In this document: in pieces, positions 7,276 through 12,263 of the stretch
Layout of the letters: each line of letters begins with the position of its first letter
Numbering within the stretch: the first letter of the stretch is position 1
Source of the DNA: Eggerthellales bacterium UBA948
Lineage (GTDB): Bacteria; Actinomycetota; Coriobacteriia; Coriobacteriales; UBA8131
Reading direction: 5' to 3'
Assembly (NCBI GenBank): GCA_002293265.1
Contig: DBCW01000067.1
Coordinates: 1-12,263, forward strand
DNA length: 12,263 bases
Notes under the pieces: model-generated
What the model was told of the DNA's origin: nothing
The model's database searches: none
Seen by the model: the letters and a program-made list of their open reading frames with translations, nothing else
Program-made: the position numbers and the translations under genes

Positions 7276-9900
7276 TTAAACGCTGGGAATAACTTGCGGG
7301 AGAAGATAATCAGGTTGAAGCTGCTCACCTGACCATTTCTCTATCTTTACCAACACTGTGTTGTAAGGTGAATGACCGGCTCCGCTAAGATGCCCTCCGG
7401 TAAGGGTATTCATGTTGCAACCCAAGTCCACACCGGACTTATTGTCCAAATTAACCCAGTTACCTTGACCAACAATGACCACACCGGGCATCACACGCGA
7501 AGACAGCTGTACGCGACGAATCGTTTTGCCGTGTGTGTTGCTTATTAAAACTGTATCGTCCGCTTCAATTTTGAGTTCTTTAGCATCTTTTGGATTGATG
7601 ATTAAGTTGTTGGCAAATACCTCAGCTATCGACTTAACGTTGCCAAAAGAGGAATGGGCTTGTCTGGCGATATGAATGCCCAGCATCTGGTAAGGATACT
7701 CGCCCTTGACCTTGTTGTTCCAGTCCGAGAAAGAGTCTTCGTAACCCTCAACAGCTTTTACATACTTGGGTAGTGGGTCAACATAGGTTGTGTTGTAGGT
7801 TTTGATAATCTTTTCCAGATTGCGAGAGAATATCTCAAGCTTACCGGTCTTTGTTTTAAGCGGATTAGCCACAGGGTCATCCACATAGTCTTTGTAACCG
7901 TAGTAGAGATACGGATCGTCCTCTGAGCGCTCTACCTGGTAACTTCCGGTCTTGGCGATATCTTCAAAAGGTATGCGTCCGTCATGCGGCTCGGCTAAAA
8001 TGCCCCACTTCTTGATATCAGCCTCAGTGACCTTAGCCAGATACTCCATCTCGGAACCGTCTGTCTTGATGACTTTTGTCTCGGCGATCTGGGTTGCGGC
8101 ATTTTGCTCCGGATTATCCGGACCAAGCACCGAGTAGTCCATGTCCAGGCGTTTGCATAGCTCTTTATGCATCCACCAATCCGGCATAGCCTCATATAGC
8201 GGCTCGATGACTTTTTGTCCAAAGATGATCGACTCGGAGTTGAGGTTTGCTGCGTATCCGCCCTCGCGTTCCCACGGCGTTGCTGCCGGAAGCACTATGT
8301 CAGAGTACTGACAGTCCGGGGTCATAAAAAAGTCAGCGGTAACGTTAAACTCGATCTTTCCGGGTGCCCTTAAAGCCTCAATAGCAGTGGTCAGATCAAG
8401 ATTCTGATTTATCTGGCTACATCTGCCAAACTTGACTAAGCACTTGATGTTGCAGGTGGCCTCACCTCTGAGGAAGTCGGTGTGCTTGCCGGTTAAAATA
8501 GCTTTCCAAAACTCCGCATAAGCAATGCCATAATACTGATTGGGATCGTATTTACCCTTGTCAACTTGTCCACCGGTACGCGGCAATGTGCAACCGATGT
8601 TGTCCGGTTTCTTCATCAACGACTTGCCTAGTTCAACCAAATAGTTGTAGCTTTGCATGCCATCGGAGCCATCTGCGGCGCCGATCTCAGTTCCGGGCTT
8701 GCCAAGATTTCCGGTCATCCAACCTATGGTATAGAACAGCTGCGCATACTGATTGCCGTTGTGCACGCGCCCGGGAGCTTGACCGCATTTAAGAACCATT
8801 GGCTTGGTGGTAGCCATCTGCTCGGCAAGACTGCGGATAACACTTGGCGCGGTTCCGCATATCTCAGCAGCGCGCTCAGGGGTTTTTGGCACACCATCGT
8901 AGACACCCATGATGTAGTCTTTAAAATTCTGTGATTTTTCTTCGCCTTCAGGCATATGAGCGGAATCAAAACCTACACAATATTTGTCCAGGAAGCCCTG
9001 GTCTTGCAGGTTGTTCTCGATCATGTGATAAGCCAGCGCCTCGATCAATGCGCCATCAGTTCCGGGGCGAACAGGTACCCATTCATCTGCCACTGCTTGC
9101 GCAGATGGTGAGAACCACGGATCCACCATGATAACCTTAGCGCCCGCTTCTTTGGCGTGACGGATGAACGAAGCGTTGCTGCCACCGGCACTATAGATGG
9201 GATTGTAACCCCACAAAACAATGAGTTTAGCTTTTCTCAAGTTAAAGCGATCTCCATTGGAGTCCTCATAGGCACCTTTCATTGATATCGCTACCGGTGG
9301 CCATCCGCCCTTAGACTGCTGACCCCAAACAGTAGTGTAGCCACCAAAGGCACAAAGAAACGGAATGGGATCAAGTATGCGCGAGGCTATAGAAAGATTG
9401 CCATAAGTCTCTTTAATGCGCTTAAACTCTGAGGCAACATAGTCAAGTGCCTCTTCCCAGCTGATGCGCTCCCATTCGTCGCGTCCGCGCAGTGAGTTAT
9501 CTCCACCGCCGCCGGGCTTCCAGTTCTTTCTTTTCATGGGATAACGAAGGCGATCGGCACCTTGAACAAACTGCCTAAGCGACCTGCCTTTTATGCAGCT
9601 TCTCTGCTGTGGAAAATCAGCTGAATCTGCATGGCTATCGTCAGTCTTTTGCTGCAAAACGATTCCGTCTTTGACGTAAACTTTGTTAACGCAACCGGCA
9701 TGACAGGTCTGCCAACAACCAACGGTCTTCCATTCACCACCAGACAACCCCAGCTCTTTAGCCTTTTTGGGCTCTGCTTCCTCCAGAGTCTTTCCAACGC
9801 AGCCACTGATTGTCAGTGCCGCTGCAGACGCTGCAAGAGCTCCAACAAAACCTCTGCGACTAAGGCTACGATGGTTAGTCTTTTTCTCATCTTGAGACAT
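7276..9900 (-). CDS. DmsA-like Tat-exported molybdopterin oxidoreductase, catalytic subunit
   Basis: An 874-residue Mo-bis-PGD reductase of the DMSO reductase superfamily. The N-terminus has a twin-arginine motif, SRRGFVG (14-20), an alanine-rich hydrophobic stretch and ISGC (31-34), which fits a lipobox. Cys62, Cys66, Cys70 and Cys102 form the CxxxCxxxC...C site for the FS0 [4Fe-4S] cluster, followed by Lys104. Ser196 (GGYTTVWGQQS) aligns by eye with the DmsA serine that ligates molybdenum. Cofactor-binding regions follow, and a C-terminal molydopterin dinucleotide-binding domain spans about 735-855. The start codon has a strong AAGGAGG five bases upstream. It leads an operon with the ferredoxin and chaperone genes, divergent from a haem-type sensor kinase. 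Likely role: terminal reductase in anaerobic respiration outside the membrane. The substrate (DMSO, TMAO or another organic acceptor) cannot be read from the sequence. Confidence 0.93.
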   Translation of the reverse strand: MSQDEKKTNHRSLSRRGFVGALAASAAALTISGCVGKTLEEAEPKKAKELGLSGGEWKTVGCWQTCHAGCVNKVYVKDGIVLQQKTDDSHADSADFPQQRSCIKGRSLRQFVQGADRLRYPMKRKNWKPGGGGDNSLRGRDEWERISWEEALDYVASEFKRIKETYGNLSIASRILDPIPFLCAFGGYTTVWGQQSKGGWPPVAISMKGAYEDSNGDRFNLRKAKLIVLWGYNPIYSAGGSNASFIRHAKEAGAKVIMVDPWFSPSAQAVADEWVPVRPGTDGALIEALAYHMIENNLQDQGFLDKYCVGFDSAHMPEGEEKSQNFKDYIMGVYDGVPKTPERAAEICGTAPSVIRSLAEQMATTKPMVLKCGQAPGRVHNGNQYAQLFYTIGWMTGNLGKPGTEIGAADGSDGMQSYNYLVELGKSLMKKPDNIGCTLPRTGGQVDKGKYDPNQYYGIAYAEFWKAILTGKHTDFLRGEATCNIKCLVKFGRCSQINQNLDLTTAIEALRAPGKIEFNVTADFFMTPDCQYSDIVLPAATPWEREGGYAANLNSESIIFGQKVIEPLYEAMPDWWMHKELCKRLDMDYSVLGPDNPEQNAATQIAETKVIKTDGSEMEYLAKVTEADIKKWGILAEPHDGRIPFEDIAKTGSYQVERSEDDPYLYYGYKDYVDDPVANPLKTKTGKLEIFSRNLEKIIKTYNTTYVDPLPKYVKAVEGYEDSFSDWNNKVKGEYPYQMLGIHIARQAHSSFGNVKSIAEVFANNLIINPKDAKELKIEADDTVLISNTHGKTIRRVQLSSRVMPGVVIVGQGNWVNLDNKSGVDLGCNMNTLTGGHLSGAGHSPYNTVLVKIEKWSGEQLQPDYLLPQVIPSV

Positions 9901-9934
9901 TCGTCCTCCTTACAACTTTTACCAATTGCGAGTA

Positions 9935-9963
9935 AGAATAGTCCGCGCGCTATGTAATTGACA
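9935..9963 (-). promoter_or_regulatory. Candidate activator-dependent promoter of the molybdoenzyme operon
   Basis: On the minus strand TATTCT (9935-9940, four of six to TATAAT) lies 17 bp after TGTCAA (9958-9963), a poor -35. The repeat array at 9972-10015 sits directly upstream of this -35. Poor -35 elements next to direct repeats are usual at promoters activated by OmpR/PhoB-type regulators. Tentative. Confidence 0.3.
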
Positions 9964-9971
9964 TGCCGTTA

Positions 9972-10015
9972 TTCCTGCATTTTTGTTGCAGTTTTCTTGC
10001 TGAATTCTTGCATTT
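9972..10015. repeat. Four direct repeats of TTCTTGC at 11-bp period, predicted response-regulator binding array
   Basis: TTCCTGC (9972), TTGTTGC (9983), TTCTTGC (9994) and TTCTTGC (10005) are spaced exactly 11 bp apart and separated by four AT-rich bases. On the other strand they read GCAAGAA, GCAAGAA, GCAACAA, GCAGGAA towards the molybdoenzyme operon. Direct repeats of one helical turn are the hallmark of OmpR-family sites such as Pho and Tor boxes. The array lies in the shared promoter region between the reductase operon and the two-component genes. The cognate regulator is therefore probably the one at 11780. Binding itself is inferred. Confidence 0.65.
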
Positions 10016-10034
10016 ACACATAATTGTTAATTTA

Positions 10035-10063
10035 TTAAGCCTTTTCGTGCAAAATGTTATATC
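10035..10063 (+). promoter_or_regulatory. Candidate extended -10 promoter of the two-component genes
   Basis: TGTTATATC (10055-10063) gives an extended -10 (TG-N-TATATC); TTAAGC (10035-10040) lies 17 bp upstream as a weak -35. Transcription would start near 10070, about 30 nt before the TTG start at 10100. The repeat array ends about 20 bp upstream, close enough for autoregulation. Confidence 0.35.
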
Positions 10064-10099
10064 ATTTCTCACATTAATAATAGTCTGCGGAGGTGCTCC

Positions 10100-11776
10100 T
10101 TGAAGAGACTTGGGCTGCGTCATAAGTTTGCACTCGCGCTGACCGCTGTTGTTCTTTTAGCACTCAGCGCCAATGTGATATGGAACGTCATCAATCAAGA
10201 AAGCCGCATGATCGCTGAACTTGACGAGAAAGCGGCGATACTTGATGAGCAAATGATGTCTGTTTGGGATTTTGTCTCCATCAATCAAGACCTTATCAAC
10301 TATGACTCCAACGGAAACTTTGAGTTTAAGCGTTTGCACTGTTCAGTTGTGGGAATGAGTATAGGAAAGCTTTTTTCTGAGCGGACCGACTACACGATCA
10401 GGTATGCCAGCCCAAAACCTCGCAATCCATTTAGCAGTACTGATGATTATGAAAACGCTGCCTTCACCGCATTTAGCAATGACAAAGCCTTAGATCATGT
10501 AAGCGGCATTACAGAATACAACAACAGAAAAGTGTTCAGGTACGTAGCGCCAATGGTCATCGACAAAGCCTGCATCTCCTGTCATGGCGGAACCGCCGGA
10601 GAACTCGATATTCTCGACTATCCAAAAGAGGGGCTAGCAATTGGGGATATCTATGGCACAGTCAGCATTATCATGCCTATCGAGCTCTACAAGGAAAACA
10701 CCGACAAAACGATCATCTTTGAAGTGATTTTTGCTGCGCTCGCATTGAGCTTGATAACCCTGCTCACATATCTACTTATGACCAGATGGATTACCAAGCC
10801 GCTTTTCCGCCTGCGAAACGCTGCCGGCCAAATTGCCCAAGGTGAGTGGAATACAGAGATAAGCGACATACAGTCTAAGGACGAAGTTGGTGATCTGGCT
10901 CGCGACTTTAAGCTGATGGCAAAGCAACTAAAAACTGCTTACGATGATCTTGAAAAACAAGTTGAAAATCGTACTGTAGCACTACGTAACGCCAACCTAT
11001 TGCTTGAAACACAATCTGCCCAGCTCCAGCGAATAAATGAACAACTTACTGAGGACAACCTCTATAAATCAAACTTTCTTTCGATAATGAGCCATGAGCT
11101 AAGAACGCCACTCACATCGATCATAGCCTTCGTTGCCCAGCTGCAAAAAGCTGATTCACTTCGCTCAGAGCGGTCTGAGCGCACCGAACGCCTGCTCAGA
11201 GAATTAAACACCAGCGGGCAGATCCTGCTGGAAAAGATTAACAATATTCTTGATACCGCACGTCTGGATGCAGGAAGAGTTGATATTTCGATCGAAACTG
11301 TAGACATTGGTGATGTTGTGGCAGCTGTAGAGCATGTTATGCAGCCCATTGCTGATAACGCCGAGATCGCTTTTAGCGCCAGTATTCAATCCACCGTACC
11401 ACTGATCGAGACAGATGCCGACAAGCTTAGAAGTATGCTCGATAATTTGGTGGGCAATGCGCTCAAGTTCACCAAAACAGGTGGAAGTGTAGCCCTAAAC
11501 ATTACTTTTGATGCAGATTCAGACCAATTGCATATTGATGTAACTGACACCGGAATTGGTATCGCCAAAGAAGAGCACGACCTTGTTTTTGAGCGCTTTA
11601 TACAAAGTGACTCCGGAGCATCACGAAAGTATGGCGGAAACGGTCTTGGGCTTTCGCTCGTCAAGGAGTATGCGCTGCTGCTTGGCGGAGACGTAACGCT
11701 GCAAAGTGAGCTAGGCAAAGGAAGTACATTCAGGATTACGCTGCCAAGAGTGTGTGATAAGAAAGTGAGGAGCTAA
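10100..11776 (+). CDS. Membrane histidine kinase with haem-c (DUF3365/Tll0287-like) sensor domain
   Basis: A 558-residue sensor kinase. The first membrane helix is at about 10-31. An extracytoplasmic domain (32-204) contains Cys158-Ile-Ser-Cys161-His162, a CxxCH covalent haem-c site, in the setting typical of DUF3365/Tll0287-like redox sensors. The second membrane helix (205-228), a HAMP linker (about 228-282) and a coiled coil follow. The HisKA box is FLSIMSHELRTP with His332. The ATPase domain has DNLVGNALKF (448-457), DTGIG (483-487) and GGNGLGLS (512-519). The start is TTG at 10100, with GGAGG six bases upstream and no better ATG. The response regulator gene begins 3 bp after the stop. 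The likely role is to sense redox state or a haem ligand and phosphorylate that regulator. The domains are clear; the signal is inferred. Confidence 0.93.
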   Translation: MKRLGLRHKFALALTAVVLLALSANVIWNVINQESRMIAELDEKAAILDEQMMSVWDFVSINQDLINYDSNGNFEFKRLHCSVVGMSIGKLFSERTDYTIRYASPKPRNPFSSTDDYENAAFTAFSNDKALDHVSGITEYNNRKVFRYVAPMVIDKACISCHGGTAGELDILDYPKEGLAIGDIYGTVSIIMPIELYKENTDKTIIFEVIFAALALSLITLLTYLLMTRWITKPLFRLRNAAGQIAQGEWNTEISDIQSKDEVGDLARDFKLMAKQLKTAYDDLEKQVENRTVALRNANLLLETQSAQLQRINEQLTEDNLYKSNFLSIMSHELRTPLTSIIAFVAQLQKADSLRSERSERTERLLRELNTSGQILLEKINNILDTARLDAGRVDISIETVDIGDVVAAVEHVMQPIADNAEIAFSASIQSTVPLIETDADKLRSMLDNLVGNALKFTKTGGSVALNITFDADSDQLHIDVTDTGIGIAKEEHDLVFERFIQSDSGASRKYGGNGLGLSLVKEYALLLGGDVTLQSELGKGSTFRITLPRVCDKKVRS

Positions 11777-11779
11777 AGC

Positions 11780-12263
11780 ATGTTGAAAATACTATTAGTT
11801 GATGATGATGCCGGTATCGCAGCTGCTGTTGAAGACATCTTAACGCATGAAGGATATAACTTTAAGTACGCATCAAACGCCCTTGAGACTTTTGATGTTA
11901 TCGCTAGTGAGCACCCCGATCTGCTCATCTTGGATGTAATGATGCCGGGCATTAACGGATTTGACCTTTGTACCTTGATTAGAGCCAAAGGAATCGAAAT
12001 ACCGGTACTTTTTCTCTCGGCAAAAGGCGATATTGTTGATAAGAGTATCGGTTTTAAGGCCGGCGGCGATGATTATCTGGTCAAGCCATTTGATCCAATT
12101 GAGCTTAAGCTTCGAGTAGAAGCTCTGCTTAGGCGCTCAAAAAAATCGGATGATCTATCAACCTCCAAACAAGATGGGCAGATAACAATTGGCGATCTGG
12201 AGATATTCTTTGATCAATATGAGATCCGTAAGGCCGGAAAACCCGTACACCTCTCCTCTAAAG
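11780..12263 (+). CDS. OmpR-family response regulator, 3' end beyond window
   Basis: The first 161 residues are present. The receiver domain (about 1-115) has the acidic pocket Asp8-Asp9, phosphoacceptor Asp52 (LLILDVMMPG), Ser80 and Lys102 (LVKPF), all in the standard positions. After a short linker, residues from about 128 (ITIGDLEIFFDQYEIRKAG) match the start of an OmpR/PhoB winged-helix domain, which is cut off by the window end. The ATG follows GAGGAG at seven bases, and the ribosome binding site lies in the last codons of the kinase gene, so the two are co-translated. Its partner is almost certainly the haem-type kinase. The predicted target is the 11-bp repeat array at 9972-10015, which would make it the regulator of the molybdoenzyme operon. 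Confidence 0.93.
   Translation, partial: MLKILLVDDDAGIAAAVEDILTHEGYNFKYASNALETFDVIASEHPDLLILDVMMPGINGFDLCTLIRAKGIEIPVLFLSAKGDIVDKSIGFKAGGDDYLVKPFDPIELKLRVEALLRRSKKSDDLSTSKQDGQITIGDLEIFFDQYEIRKAGKPVHLSSK

Noticed and set aside
9958..9963. Perfect TTGACA on the plus strand
   Set aside because: No acceptable -10 lies 16-18 bp downstream, and that region is occupied by the repeat array.
9972..10015. CRISPR-like or FNR-type reading of the repeat array
   Set aside because: Repeats are 7 bp with 4-bp gaps, far too short for CRISPR, and they are direct rather than the inverted TTGAT-N4-ATCAA of FNR.
11163..11180. Palindrome GCTCAGA-GCGG-TCTGAGC
   Set aside because: It lies in the middle of the kinase reading frame, in a Ser-Glu-Arg-rich stretch, and is short enough to come from repetitive codons.

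Overview
The window reads as chromosomal DNA of an anaerobic or microaerophilic bacterium with moderate GC. The best guess is an Actinomycetota of class Coriobacteriia (Eggerthellaceae-like). The main reasons are a Tat-exported DMSO-reductase-type molybdoenzyme operon with a TorD chaperone but no DmsC membrane anchor, a c-type-heme sensor kinase beside it, and a heavy-metal P-type ATPase paired with a small one-helix membrane protein. This placement is an inference from gene content, not a sequence search.

Left part (1-1720). Positions 1-290 hold no recognisable gene. Two minus-strand genes follow: a three-helix DUF3784-type membrane protein (291-608), and an XRE-type regulator with two membrane helices (822-1436). 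The regulator is divergent from the metal-transport pair.

Metal efflux pair (1724-4101, plus strand). A 93-residue single-helix protein with a C-terminal Cys-Thr-Cys lies 14 bp before a 693-residue P1B-type ATPase. The layout resembles mycobacterial PacL/CtpC: the ATPase has a metal-domain fold without CxxC and a Tyr-Ser-Cys in place of Cys-Pro-Cys, while the small partner carries the candidate metal ligands. The ATPase converges on ettA, with a perfect 11-bp hairpin at the junction that includes the end of the ettA reading frame.

Minus-strand block (4110-9900). Transcription runs from a DmsA-like catalytic subunit (Tat signal plus lipobox, FeS and Mo-bis-PGD domains) to a DmsB-like four-cluster ferredoxin subunit and a TorD-family chaperone. 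ettA (a ribosome-associated ABC-F ATPase) follows 70 bp later with no obvious terminator between. A 10-bp hairpin separates the ferredoxin gene from the chaperone gene.

Right part (10100-12263, plus strand). Divergent from the molybdoenzyme operon is a two-component system. It has a membrane histidine kinase whose extracytoplasmic domain carries a CxxCH haem-c motif, and an OmpR-family response regulator cut off by the window end. The shared intergenic region carries four copies of a TTCTTGC-like heptamer at an exact 11-bp period, the geometry expected of an OmpR/PhoB/TorR-type binding array. The simplest model is a haem-redox-sensing two-component system that controls the adjacent respiratory reductase and possibly itself.
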